Notes: generated from the letters alone by a model not told the origin. Positions 18,013 to 27,687 are shown, counted from the first letter of the stretch. The stretch: 64,000 nucleotides of DNA from Lysinibacillus piscis (GCF_026012395.1 NZ_BRZA01000001.1:930001-994000); one strand, 5' to 3'. Program-made: numbers and translations.

Positions 18013-19020
18013 TTACATTACATAAAAATCTTCATTAGCTTTTAACTCCATCTTTCTTAATGAATCAACAATTTCACATTTATATGTACTAGCCACGATT
18101 ATTTTATAATTTTTTAAATCTATATTTTTAAAATAAAATATAGTTTTGTCCCCTTTTTTCTTCCTATCTAAATCTATATTTGAATCTATAAACCCTTCGA
18201 CTTGAATATTTAACTTCTTTTCCAAATAGAATAATATATTTTCTCCATAGCTTCCAGCACCCCAAATCAAAAGCGATCTAGTATCTTTTTTTATATAATG
18301 AATTAAAAAATTTTCTTTAATGCTTTCAGTTAACTCTTTACTTTTATCACTATTTACCATTGTTGTAGACGTTTTTCTGATTCTTACATTGGCCAAAGTT
18401 ATAGGTATTTTAAAAAATTTCACATTTCTTTCATTTAGTTTGTAAAATAAATAATAATCTTCTGCTAAAGACATTTCATCACAATAACCTACTTCTAACA
18501 CAATATTTTTTCTAGCCATCATAACACTGTTTATTATAATACATCCCCAATACAATTCTTCATGTATTTCTTTAGAAGTTAATTCTCTATTTATATATTT
18601 TGAATATATTTCTTGACAGTACTTATATTTTGAAGATTTCTCTGCTTCTTCGTCGTGGGGAAAATAGTCTATAAAACTATCAACAACATCTATATCTGGA
18701 TTACTATCTAAAAAATCCACTTGAATTTTAAATCGTTCTCTAACGTATATATCATCCACATCTACCTTAGCAATATACTCTCCTTTAGCCATTTTTAATG
18801 CAATATTACTAGCAAAGCCCACACCATGATTTGTATTCAATTTATGGATCTGCACTCTTTCATCGTCAATATCTTTTAATAGATTCCATGTATCATCTGT
18901 TGATCCATCATCAACTATTATCCACTCAAAATTTTTAAAAGTTTGATTTAATACAGAATCAATTACGTCTTTAATAAATGGCTCTCCATTAAAAATGGTA
19001 GTTAGAACACTTAATTTCAA
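18013..19020 (-). CDS. GT2 glycosyltransferase with C-terminal GFIDN module
   Basis: About 335 residues if read from a TTG at 19020 with AAAGGTG 6 nt upstream; an ATG at 19053 is in frame but has no good ribosome site. GT2 features are VLTTIFNGEPFIKDVIDSVL, IIVDDGSTDDT, NHGVGFASNIAL, AKVDVDDIYVRERF and LAEDYYLFYKL. The last 86 residues are the shared module: LLIWGAGSYGENILFYL, VEGFIDSNIDL and IIVASTYKCEI. The close match in architecture and motifs to the 14645-15640 protein suggests paralogues with different acceptors or donors. Confidence 0.82.
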   Translation of the reverse strand: MKLSVLTTIFNGEPFIKDVIDSVLNQTFKNFEWIIVDDGSTDDTWNLLKDIDDERVQIHKLNTNHGVGFASNIALKMAKGEYIAKVDVDDIYVRERFKIQVDFLDSNPDIDVVDSFIDYFPHDEEAEKSSKYKYCQEIYSKYINRELTSKEIHEELYWGCIIINSVMMARKNIVLEVGYCDEMSLAEDYYLFYKLNERNVKFFKIPITLANVRIRKTSTTMVNSDKSKELTESIKENFLIHYIKKDTRSLLIWGAGSYGENILFYLEKKLNIQVEGFIDSNIDLDRKKKGDKTIFYFKNIDLKNYKIIVASTYKCEIVDSLRKMELKANEDFYVM

Positions 19021-19341
19021 ATTTTTCACCTTTCCTTTCAAAACATAAGGCATAGGATAGCTAATAGATACAAGTAAGCATCTACTAGCTACAATTATTA
19101 TTTTTCAATATCATATATGAGGGAGGTATGTTGATTATCTATTATTTCATAAAAATACTTTAAAATTTTTGATATTCACTCCTAGTGAATTTTTTACAAG
19201 AACACTACTACAACTATATTCTATTATTACTGAAATAAATGGATTTTCAACATGCAATTTCCTAGCTGACATCACCTTCCTCTCCAAACAAAAGATGTTC
19301 ACATTATAAACCTTGTTTTTCCCTATAAAACATGTTAATGA

Positions 19342-20460
19342 TTATTCAATACTATGAAATGCCTTTCCTTCCCACAAACTCTTATACCCATAATCACTTA
19401 ATTGTTTTCCAATTTCATCAATATATTGACTTGCAATAATAATAAAATAGTTTTCTTTATTTTCTTTTAAAATATTAGGATTTAAAATGACTTTATTATT
19501 AAAGCTTCCATTCCATTTCTTCGAATCATTATCAACATAAAACATGATATTTATACCTTCGTTTTGACATATTTCAGATAATTGCAACGAAGCTTGACCA
19601 GTGCCAAATAAAACAACCTGTTTATTTGTTAGATATTTAAAGTCTGCTTTTCTATCATAATTTATATCTAATTCATCTAAATAAATGAAATATTCTTCTT
19701 TATAAGGATGGTCATCTAATAATTTCCAAGGTTTTTTAGCAGAAGTATAATGAATAATAGATGGATTATTCAATGCATCTTCTATTTCTTCATGTGAGAA
19801 ATATTTATAATAATTTTCTTTATTATCTACAAAATTCCTAACAAGATTCCATTTTAAAGGAAGTCTCATCCACTCTCCATTTAAAACTCCGTTTAATACA
19901 TCTTGATCAGCTAATTGTATTCTTTCAGGATATTGATTTGCGAATTTTAAACATCTATCTAAAAATTTTTCCTCTCGCCATTTTTTTAAATTGATTAATA
20001 TAAATCCAGCATTAAAATAATTTAATATATTATCAAATTTTATAGTTTCTAGTATTTTTTCATAAACATCAACTACTGCTGCCAAATAATAATTTTTTAA
20101 ATCAATTTTATAGATATCGTAAATATCATCTTTTATGACTATATCGGAATCTATATATAATACTTTATCAATATCTACAGGCAGTTCCATCGGCAAAAGT
20201 AATCTAAATAATGTTTCTATAGTTAAACTATCCGCAATTATCGGGATATTTTCCAACAAATTCTTTTCCACATGATAAAAGTTTACTGTGATTTTCTTTT
20301 GATTTTTAAATAGATTTTGAATAAAATATTGATCATTTTCATCTAATTCTGTATGTAATATATGAACAAATACATTTTCATTAGTGTTTGTTATCAAAGA
20401 TTGCAGCATTACACACATATGTTGAATAAATTGTTTGTTTGTTGAACAGGCTACATGCAT
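19342..20460 (-). CDS. GT8 glycosyltransferase with C-terminal GFIDN-type module
   Basis: A 372-residue protein. GT8 motifs are VLYIDSDIVIKDDIYDI (D-x-D), FNAGFILINLKKWREE, LADQDVLNGVLNGEW and IHYTSAKKPWKLL. From residue 281 the module reads QVVLFGTGQASLQLSEI, MFYVDNDSKKWNG and FIIIASQYIDEIGKQL. Here GFIDN has drifted to FYVDN, one of the more divergent copies. It is preceded by an AGAGAGG site. It pairs with the GT2 gene downstream (288 bp gap), mirroring the GT2-GT8 pair at 13548-15640 in reverse order. Confidence 0.83.
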   Translation of the reverse strand: MHVACSTNKQFIQHMCVMLQSLITNTNENVFVHILHTELDENDQYFIQNLFKNQKKITVNFYHVEKNLLENIPIIADSLTIETLFRLLLPMELPVDIDKVLYIDSDIVIKDDIYDIYKIDLKNYYLAAVVDVYEKILETIKFDNILNYFNAGFILINLKKWREEKFLDRCLKFANQYPERIQLADQDVLNGVLNGEWMRLPLKWNLVRNFVDNKENYYKYFSHEEIEDALNNPSIIHYTSAKKPWKLLDDHPYKEEYFIYLDELDINYDRKADFKYLTNKQVVLFGTGQASLQLSEICQNEGINIMFYVDNDSKKWNGSFNNKVILNPNILKENKENYFIIIASQYIDEIGKQLSDYGYKSLWEGKAFHSIE

Positions 20461-20944
20461 TTATTTTCCTACCTCTCTTAAATATCATATTTCTTCAAAT
20501 TATCTCCAATTGAATTTAATATACATTTTTGACTTTAATTATATTCAGAAGTAGTATAATAAATCCCCTTTATGCGAAAATATGAGAAATTTAACATTTT
20601 CCCAACATTGAATTTTGTATATTTAATCAAATAAACTCTAGTCTGATTATGGAACTCTATTTTAGTAACACACTTACTTCAAGAAAAAGCGCAATATGGT
20701 CTAGGTCTAATAGATTTTATATTAATGAATACTCTTTTCAAAAAATCCTCACTATCTATGGAACAAAAGATAGGCTCTCCAACGGGAAAAGTATGAGCTG
20801 GAAATTTATTTATTTTGGTATATATTTAAACAATATTTATGCCTGAAATTGAATATACTATCAAGAACAATTTTTATTGAAAATTCTAAATGTCCATCTC
20901 ATACCTTACTAAAAATAATTTACTTTCCTTTATTTTATTATCCT
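20461..20944. other. AT-rich intergenic stretch
   Basis: About 480 bp with no convincing gene. A minus-strand open stretch of roughly 40 codons around 20700-20830 and a plus-strand 65-codon frame at 20649-20846 exist, but neither has a family resemblance or a good ribosome site. It may carry the promoter of the GT8 gene. Confidence 0.4.
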
Positions 20945-21946
20945 TTAAAGATAATTTCTTTTTGCATCTACGACTATTTTATATGAAAATAATTCATTGG
21001 AATCATCATCAAAAATATTATTTATATTGTATTTTTTTGGTAAATATACTCCACATATACCTGTATCTACTGCAAATAAATTTTCATGGAACTCTTTTGG
21101 AAGTGCCGTCAAAATTGCGTTATATGTTGTGTCAATTAATTGATTAGTATTACTCTTAAAATCATGCCAAACTATTATTGTATCTTCAAAGCCTACTAAT
21201 TCAAATATATTTGTTGAATCTTTATAAATGGCTTCATAAGAATGATCTCCATCAATGAATACTAAGTCGATTTTATCCTTTATAACTGAAAAATCAAATT
21301 CTAAGGAATTATCATAATAGCTAATGATTTTTTCTTCATCTTTAGAGAAAAATCTACTGAAGTTATTTTTATCACAGTATGTTTTAAAAATATCTATCAT
21401 TAGCATATCATCATCAGGTAATGAAATACTGTAACATTTCTCTGCAATATCTGAAACAGACATAATGCTCTCACCAGTCCATGTACCTATCTCTAAATAA
21501 TTTTTCAAGTTAAACTTGTACATTAGGGCTCTCAATAACAAGTAGTCAGTTATTAATGAGCTACCATTCAAAAAAGAAAGGTTCCCAATACTTAACTTAT
21601 TATTCTCTCCAATTATTCTTCCTAAAGATAATCTCTTTAAATTATTTTGCGAAAATCCGCTGTTCCCTAATCCATTTTTATCACAAGTTATATTGAAAAT
21701 AGAATAATTATTAAATCCCATAGAATTTAATTGTCTTCTAATCTCTTCAACATAAGAACTAGCAATAATTACTTCATAATCACTTTCAAGAATAATATTT
21801 GGAGGATAAATAGGTATATTTTTTAATGTCTTTCCCCATTTTTCTTCATCATTATCTATAAATCCTACTACTGTTTTATTTAAACTCATATAATCATATG
21901 CAATTTCACCTAATTTTGAGGCACCAAACAACAATATTTTTTCCAT
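20945..21946 (-). CDS. Class I SAM-dependent methyltransferase with N-terminal GFIDN module
   Basis: A 333-residue protein. Residues 1-90 are the shared module: KILLFGASKLGEIAYDYM, VVGFIDNDEEKWGK and EVIIASSYVEEIRRQL. From about residue 145 follows a Methyltransf_24-type domain: NYLEIGTWTGESIMSVSDI (SAM loop), IDLVFIDGDHSYEAIYKDS and IIVWHDFKSN. The IDGDHSYEA motif is characteristic of this methyltransferase group. A clear AAAGGGAG site lies before the ATG. It probably O- or N-methylates a glycan sugar. Confidence 0.8.
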   Translation of the reverse strand: MEKILLFGASKLGEIAYDYMSLNKTVVGFIDNDEEKWGKTLKNIPIYPPNIILESDYEVIIASSYVEEIRRQLNSMGFNNYSIFNITCDKNGLGNSGFSQNNLKRLSLGRIIGENNKLSIGNLSFLNGSSLITDYLLLRALMYKFNLKNYLEIGTWTGESIMSVSDIAEKCYSISLPDDDMLMIDIFKTYCDKNNFSRFFSKDEEKIISYYDNSLEFDFSVIKDKIDLVFIDGDHSYEAIYKDSTNIFELVGFEDTIIVWHDFKSNTNQLIDTTYNAILTALPKEFHENLFAVDTGICGVYLPKKYNINNIFDDDSNELFSYKIVVDAKRNYL

Positions 21947-22152
21947 TTTTTTCTCCCTTTATGTATTTTTTTAAATGACTTATTTTTTAATAAGCGATTA
22001 ACAAAAATCACATTCATATGGTATTATTCAACATCTTTTATAAATATATAGCTATTTCTCTTTTTGAAAAAACTAGAAAACTTTTAACTAATTAATTCAT
22101 TAATAAATAGCTTTCATACTCCTTTATTTATAAAAGAAACTCTAAAGCACTT

Positions 22153-23274
22153 TTATAACCAAAAAACATAAAAATTAATAAATTTTTCTTCCTTCAATTG
22201 CTGTATAATATCTTTATACCAATCAGATGCAATCACAATTAAACTTTTTTTGTCAATCATATCTAAGCTAAATACTTTTTCTCCATAAAAATCCGATTTA
22301 TTATTATCAATGAAACCTTTAATTTTGATATTATTCTCCTCTAAATGTTTTTTTAGGGATACACCTCTTCCTCCAGCTCCAAAAATATAAATTACTTCAT
22401 ATTTTCTAAGTTGGTCAATCTCATCTAAATTTAGATAATACTCTGGATAGTTAAACTCTGGGTCTACTTCTTTGATATAATTTATTTCTTCCATATATTC
22501 TTCAATTATTTCGGATAAACGCTTTTTATTTTTATCAGTTGTATTTTTAAATTTCTCTAAAATAGGAACATGCTTTTCTAAGATATCTAAAAGCTTTTTT
22601 TTATTTATCTTGTCACTCCATGATTTTTCTGCATACCTTCTATATACAGCCATCTCTTCATTTAAATAATATATTTTTCCTTTTTCACTAGCTATCAATT
22701 GTAAAAAATAATCCATTATCGGAGCTTGATGAATATAATCAGGAATACCCTGTTCAAACACATTACTTCTAAAAAAACAGCTTGCTATATGACATAATGG
22801 CTCTTTTGTTATTTGATTAATATTAATTTCACCTGAATAGTTATGATTAAATTTCCAATCCTCCTCTGAAAATAAACCAGTTCTATTATCAAGCACTTTA
22901 ACTGTATGTCCACAAAAAGAATACTCTGAATTCATTTCCATAAAATCAGCTTGTTTTTGTAGTTTTCCAACATCTGTCCAATAATCATCTCCTTCACAAA
23001 TAGCGATATATTTTCCCGAAGCAGCTTTTATTGTTCTGATAAGATTAGCATTCATTCCTACATTATTTTCTGAAGAAATGATTTGTATCTTCTCACTTAA
23101 ACCAGCATATTCGTCCAATATCCCTCTGGTATAATCTGTACTACAATCCTCTCCAATAATTATCTCATAATCAAAATCAGTTTTTTGTGATAAAAATCCT
23201 TCAATACTTTCTCTAATATATTTTTCATGATTATATGTAATACAACAAACACTAACAAGCGGTCTATCTTTCAT
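22153..23274 (-). CDS. GT2 glycosyltransferase with C-terminal GFIDN module
   Basis: About 373 residues (ATG at 23274; a TTG one codon earlier is possible). GT2 signatures are VSVCCITYNHEKYIRESIEG, EIIIGEDCSTDYT, NVGMNANLIRTI and CEGDDYWT, where EGDD is the metal site. This is the subtype that ends in a conserved YRRYAEKSWS-like segment. From about residue 295 the module reads VIYIFGAGGRGVSLKKHL, IKGFIDNNKSDFYG and LIVIASDWYKDI. It lies downstream of the PLP protein/WbqC pair, so it may transfer the sugar those proteins help build. Confidence 0.83.
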   Translation of the reverse strand: MKDRPLVSVCCITYNHEKYIRESIEGFLSQKTDFDYEIIIGEDCSTDYTRGILDEYAGLSEKIQIISSENNVGMNANLIRTIKAASGKYIAICEGDDYWTDVGKLQKQADFMEMNSEYSFCGHTVKVLDNRTGLFSEEDWKFNHNYSGEININQITKEPLCHIASCFFRSNVFEQGIPDYIHQAPIMDYFLQLIASEKGKIYYLNEEMAVYRRYAEKSWSDKINKKKLLDILEKHVPILEKFKNTTDKNKKRLSEIIEEYMEEINYIKEVDPEFNYPEYYLNLDEIDQLRKYEVIYIFGAGGRGVSLKKHLEENNIKIKGFIDNNKSDFYGEKVFSLDMIDKKSLIVIASDWYKDIIQQLKEEKFINFYVFWL

Positions 23275-23379
23275 CAATTTTTACATCTCCTCAAAAACCA
23301 ATATGACATCATTAATTCTAATGCCCTACACTTTCTAAATAATGAAATAAACCATTGGGTATCTTGTGTTGTAATTTTC

Positions 23380-24333
23380 TTAACCTTTACACCTTTCTAT
23401 CTCTTCTAGCATAGATTGCATATTTGCAATGGCATATCTTTGATCGCATGGTAATGGTAGAATATTTATAGCATACTGATACTCTAAACTATTCTTTGAC
23501 ATTGCTTCTAAAATATTTGGCCACAATGTAGGAATATATATATGTCTGCTTACTAATTTTTTTCTAAGTTCATCTCCATTTTCAATATAAAAAGGATACA
23601 TAAAAGCCGTGTTTGGCATTGTTAATTTTAATTTATTTTCCTTGCCCAATTTTTCATTTAGAAAACTATAATTCTTATTCCTAATTTCCTGAACATGCTT
23701 ATAATCAATTGCTCCCAAAATATTTTGTGTAAGTGTAGACATACGTTTTAATGGTTCTTGGCTAAATGTTTCCTCTGTCTCGCTAAATAAATTGTAATAA
23801 TTGTACGCTTTTCCTTCATATCTACCCAAAAGGTGCTCCATGCGCCCTCTCGACTCATCAACACCTAATTCTTCTTGTAATTGTATATTTGTGAAAAGAT
23901 ATGCACCATCTGGAACTCCAAAAAATTTTCTACATGAATATATTGTATCTACATCATCTACTGGATGTTGAAAAAAAGCATGGGTATTATCTATTGCTAT
24001 TTGGCGAAATTTTCGTTTATAAAAAAATATATCTTCATTAGTAAGTTGTCCAAAATAATTTACTATATATAAAAGTTCACCGTCATTCAATTTTCTATCA
24101 AAAATTGGTGTAAAATTTGAATCTATATAATAATATTCAAAATTGTATCCATCTCTAACTAAAACATCACTAACAGAGTTACAAAGGTAATATGGTATAA
24201 AAATTTTATTATATTTTTTTGATTTAAGAATATGCAAAAGGGCATTCCTTGCAGTATTTAATCTAACCATCTCTTTGTAATATTCGTTATTAATTAACTG
24301 TTCAAAACCAAAATAACCGCCAATTTCTTCCAT
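23380..24333 (-). CDS. Divergent DegT-like PLP aminotransferase
   Basis: About 317 residues from the ATG at 24333, 7 nt after GAGAGG. It looks like a minimised sugar aminotransferase: ARNALLHILKSKKYNKIFIPYYLCNS (substrate/PLP entry region), LLYIVNYFGQLT, IDNTHAFFQHPVDDVD where the PLP ring would stack, and the presumed Schiff-base lysine in YSCRKFFGVPDGAYLF. It is shorter than typical DegT proteins (about 370) and departs from the usual SFHxxK motif. It sits 11 bp after a WbqC-family gene, a pairing I take to be functional. The substrate is unknown. Confidence 0.6.
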   Translation of the reverse strand: MEEIGGYFGFEQLINNEYYKEMVRLNTARNALLHILKSKKYNKIFIPYYLCNSVSDVLVRDGYNFEYYYIDSNFTPIFDRKLNDGELLYIVNYFGQLTNEDIFFYKRKFRQIAIDNTHAFFQHPVDDVDTIYSCRKFFGVPDGAYLFTNIQLQEELGVDESRGRMEHLLGRYEGKAYNYYNLFSETEETFSQEPLKRMSTLTQNILGAIDYKHVQEIRNKNYSFLNEKLGKENKLKLTMPNTAFMYPFYIENGDELRKKLVSRHIYIPTLWPNILEAMSKNSLEYQYAINILPLPCDQRYAIANMQSMLEEIERCKG

Positions 24334-24344
24334 TCCTTTACCTC

Positions 24345-25046
24345 TCAAATAAGTATATATTCATTTAGCATATTTCTTATTTCACTGGGTGAATTAAACA
24401 TCATGATATCTATTATTGATAAATTTTGTACAAACTCTTCTTTTTGAAACTGCACATATTTTATGTTATTAGTTTTTAAAAATCTAAGTTCAATTCCATT
24501 ATTTTCGAAATATGTGTATGAATATAAATTTTGCCCACCGACAGCATTAATATATTTACTCGCATGAAGGTTTTTACAAATTTCTATTATATTATCTTGC
24601 CCTTTTAAGTCGTTTCTTTTTTTCACATCAGAAGAAATGAGTATTTCTGTATTTATAGACAAATATCCACAAATTTCTTTAGTTAAAAATGTTAAATATT
24701 TTGCTAGATTATCTTCGTTTTGATTTACAATGTTACCTACTAACGAAAAAGTCTCTTTAAAAAAAGGTGCTTTGCTATATGATTCTTTAATAGTTTTTAA
24801 GAGCTTTTCATTGTATTTAAAATTACATAAAACTCGAGTTTCATTGATTAGTTTGTTTGGGCTAGCTTTTTCAATTTGCAAATTAATAAATTTTGCATCA
24901 CCTTGAATTAAAATATTATTTCTATTTATCCACCCCCCTTTTATATAGTTCACATCATCATAGATTACATATTTGTCTACAGCATTTATCAATTGCCAAT
25001 ACCCTATATATGGAAAGAAGTAAGGTTGCATAATTCCTACTTTCAA
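24345..25046 (-). CDS. WbqC family protein
   Basis: About 233 residues from a TTG at 25046, 7 nt after GAGGTG, which gives the family-typical N-terminus KVGIMQPYFFPYIGYWQLI. Further WbqC features are YVIYDDVNYIKGGWINRN, NAVGGQNLYSYTYF and the closing IDIMMFNSPSEIRNML. WbqC proteins occur in O-antigen and glycan clusters next to sugar aminotransferases; their biochemical role is unsettled. It lies between the formyltransferase and the PLP protein genes, pointing to a role in assembling an amino-sugar. Confidence 0.8.
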   Translation of the reverse strand: MKVGIMQPYFFPYIGYWQLINAVDKYVIYDDVNYIKGGWINRNNILIQGDAKFINLQIEKASPNKLINETRVLCNFKYNEKLLKTIKESYSKAPFFKETFSLVGNIVNQNEDNLAKYLTFLTKEICGYLSINTEILISSDVKKRNDLKGQDNIIEICKNLHASKYINAVGGQNLYSYTYFENNGIELRFLKTNNIKYVQFQKEEFVQNLSIIDIMMFNSPSEIRNMLNEYILI

Positions 25047-25126
25047 TGTAGCCCACCTCACACAATATTTTTCAAGCATTTAATTTTTTCCCATAATGCT
25101 TGTTATGACGCTATAATTGCATGCTA

Positions 25127-25978
25127 TTACTCAAAAAACATTTCATTTTCTCTTAAATCAATTCCTTTTTCTAATTCTAGATAAATGAATTTATTTTGTT
25201 TTTTCACTAATATATATCGTCCATTATTTAATAAAAGCTCACCATCTTGTGATGAATTAAAAAGACTTTCTAAATTAGAGCTTTCAATTACTTTTACTGA
25301 TAATATTTTATATTCTTGTCCCTTTCTATACATTTTAGCCCCTAACGAAGGAATACCAAATGCTCTAATCTTTCTAATCATCACTTCAAGACTATCGCTT
25401 TTATTCAAAACTAAATCTTCATTTTTTCTTGAGTAGTAAATTGGAGAGTCAATATTATAATTCTCATCACTCGGTATAAAATTTTGATTATATGCTTTTT
25501 TAAATACCTCAGCCTCAGTTAAAAATGTGATTTTATAAAGTAAATCTAAATCTATATTTTCATTAATAGGGATTTTTATTCTAGTAATTATCTTTCCTGT
25601 ATCAATACCATCATCCATCAAGTGACAAGTTACACCATGTTTTCTCTCATATAATAAGGCTCCATTAATCGGATGCTTTCCTTTTAAATCAGGTAATAAT
25701 GATGGGTGTATATTAATAAAGAGTTGGCCCATTTTACTCATTTTACTTACAGGTAAGACATATGGACATCCATTGGAAACTAAACAGTTGAAAGACAATT
25801 TGTTAAGTTTTTCAATTAAACTCTCCTTGTTATGTATTACATTGAATTGATATCCAATTTCTAATAAATATTTCTCTAAAAATGAATCTTTAACTGCGAA
25901 AACCCCAATAATTTCACAGTTCAGTTTCTGCATTTGTTTGAATACCTCAACTCTATTACCAACAAATACATATTTCAT
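25127..25978 (-). CDS. Formyltransferase-family protein, sugar N-formyltransferase candidate
   Basis: About 283 residues from the ATG at 25978 with AGAGGTG upstream. The formyltransferase catalytic signature is present: FINIHPSLLPDLKGKHPI (N and H of the triad) and HLMDDGIDTGKII (the D). The N-terminal fold KYVFVGNRVEVFKQMQ and the C-terminal IRAFGIPSLGAKMYRKGQ are as in sugar-modifying members such as VioF or FdtF. It is not Met-tRNA formyltransferase, given its length and context. With the aminotransferase at 26605 it could make an N-formyl 4-amino-4,6-dideoxy sugar from N10-formyl-THF. Confidence 0.75.
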   Translation of the reverse strand: MKYVFVGNRVEVFKQMQKLNCEIIGVFAVKDSFLEKYLLEIGYQFNVIHNKESLIEKLNKLSFNCLVSNGCPYVLPVSKMSKMGQLFINIHPSLLPDLKGKHPINGALLYERKHGVTCHLMDDGIDTGKIITRIKIPINENIDLDLLYKITFLTEAEVFKKAYNQNFIPSDENYNIDSPIYYSRKNEDLVLNKSDSLEVMIRKIRAFGIPSLGAKMYRKGQEYKILSVKVIESSNLESLFNSSQDGELLLNNGRYILVKKQNKFIYLELEKGIDLRENEMFFE

Positions 25979-26604
25979 TATATCACCTCTTGAAATATTA
26001 CTATTTAAATAACCAAAATTATTATCACAATTCAATACTTTAGTTATAATAATCGAAATTATTTTTTCACTATGTTAATGAAAACAAAATTATTTGAACC
26101 ATCAGTAGTTACTACATTCATTTTATAAGTATAAAAACAGCATTTTACAAACCAATCAGATGCTTCTTTGTTAACAGAATACAGACTATTAGGAGCTTAT
26201 AGGCTCTATTCTATGAAAAGCCTCTTTTTACCTGATGGTCAAAAAATTTCATCAGTAGGTACATGATACAGACGAGCTCTTTCAAATTCATTTTTCATAT
26301 TATTAGGGAAATCTAGTCAATAGCTTTTAACTACATCCAGTAATATAAACTTCTTTAATAGAATTTCTTAATTAAATTATTTACATGTAACTGTGTAGCA
26401 AATAGATAACCTATTGAAACCTCTATTTTTAAATAAAGATTCTATTAATATCATCACTTACGATTTCTTTGAAGCTCTTTAAATCATCTTTAAATGCAAG
26501 TAAGCCCAAATTAATAATTTTAGACGCTGAATACCTTTTTAGCACGTAAATAATAAAATTTGAGCTAATAAAGCCTACCCTATCTACTAGTAAATTAATT
26601 CATT
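25979..26604. other. Intergenic stretch with possible gene relic
   Basis: About 600 bp with no intact gene. On the minus strand an open stretch of about 45 codons ends with a TAA at 26059-26061 and is protein-like (SDWFVKCCFYTYKMNVV), but has no start with a ribosome site and is cut by a stop upstream. This could be the tail of a decayed island gene. I cannot name the family. Confidence 0.35.
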
Positions 26605-27687
26605 TTACTCTTTTTCTATTGTAAAATTTATTAATTCAGCTATGTGTTTTATATCGTGTTCAGAAAGCTCATTATATACAGGCAAGCAAAGAATTTTTTT
26701 AGATATATCTTCAGCATTGGGACAATCTATTTTTTTATCAAGGTAAGGTAACTTATTTAAAGATGGGTAAAAATAGCGCCTCACCTCGATTTTATTATTT
26801 TTTAGTACATTCACAACTTTAATTAATATATCTTCATTTTTAAAAAGCACAGGAAAATAACTATAATTGTACTCAACTTCACTTAGTTTGAAATTCATCC
26901 TAATTTTTGATGTTAATAATAAATTATATTGATTATAAATTTCTTTTCTTTTTTCAATAATCTTATCTACATATTTTAAATTGCAAATCCCCATTGCTGC
27001 ATGGAACTCCGTATTTCTTGCATTAATACCTGGATGTATATAATCCTCTCCTTCAAACCCAAACTTTCTTAAAAGTTGAATCTTTTTATTTACCTCCAGA
27101 CCTATATTGTTAATGATTCCCCCACCTTCAATAGTATGAAATAACTTAGTTGCATGAAAACTCAAAGTTGAAATGTCTCCATAACTTAAAATAGATTTCC
27201 CCTTATACTTCACACCGAACGCATGTGCTGCATCATAAATCACTTTTAAATTATGTTTCTTAGCAATTTCTTCTATTCGCTCTACATCACATGGAATACC
27301 ATATACATGGGTCGCTAAGATTGCTACAGTATTTTCTGTAATTGCTTCTTCAATTTTATTTGCATCAATACATAGAGAATCTTTACATATATCCACATAC
27401 ACAGGTATACAATTTTCCCACATTATCGCTGTAGTTGTAGCGACAAATGAAAATGGCGTTGTGATTATCTCACCTTTTAAGTCAAGAGCTTTAATTGCAA
27501 GTTGCAAAGCAAGTGTACCATTACCCACAAAATGTAATGCTGGCACACCTAGCTTTTCCACTAATTTTTGCTCTAATTCTCTTACATATGGGCCATCGTT
27601 TGTTAACCAAACATTTCCCCAAATTTGCTTTATTTTTTCTTCATATTCCTCTATTGGTGGTAGAAATGGTTTTGTAACTGTAATCAT
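26605..27687 (-). CDS. DegT/DnrJ/EryC1 sugar aminotransferase, VioA/FdtB-like
   Basis: About 360 residues from the ATG at 27687, with TAGGAGATG upstream; an in-frame upstream ATG lies in the previous gene. Typical motifs are WLTNDGPYVRELEQKL, FVGNGTLALQLAIKAL, IITTPFSFVATTTAI, VIYDAAHAFGVKY and the PLP lysine in STLSFHATKLFHTIEGGGI. Overall it looks like aminotransferases acting on dTDP-4-keto-6-deoxy-hexoses rather than canonical PseC, which begins and reads differently. The formyltransferase gene 626 bp downstream supports a 4-formamido-4,6-dideoxy sugar. No rmlA/rmlB is in the window, and a PseC role cannot be excluded. Confidence 0.75.
   Translation of the reverse strand: MITVTKPFLPPIEEYEEKIKQIWGNVWLTNDGPYVRELEQKLVEKLGVPALHFVGNGTLALQLAIKALDLKGEIITTPFSFVATTTAIMWENCIPVYVDICKDSLCIDANKIEEAITENTVAILATHVYGIPCDVERIEEIAKKHNLKVIYDAAHAFGVKYKGKSILSYGDISTLSFHATKLFHTIEGGGIINNIGLEVNKKIQLLRKFGFEGEDYIHPGINARNTEFHAAMGICNLKYVDKIIEKRKEIYNQYNLLLTSKIRMNFKLSEVEYNYSYFPVLFKNEDILIKVVNVLKNNKIEVRRYFYPSLNKLPYLDKKIDCPNAEDISKKILCLPVYNELSEHDIKHIAELINFTIEKE

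Noticed and set aside
18013-19053. ATG at 19053 as the start of the GT2 gene
   Set aside because: No ribosome site precedes it, while the TTG at 19020 has AAAGGTG at proper spacing and gives the usual GT2 N-terminus; kept as an alternative only.
20649-20846. 65-codon plus-strand frame in the gap
   Set aside because: No ribosome site, no family resemblance and composition like the surrounding AT-rich spacer.
26605-27687. Calling this aminotransferase PseC
   Set aside because: It lacks the PseC-type N-terminus and reads closer to VioA/FdtB-like enzymes; the nearby formyltransferase supports a different sugar. Left open rather than named.
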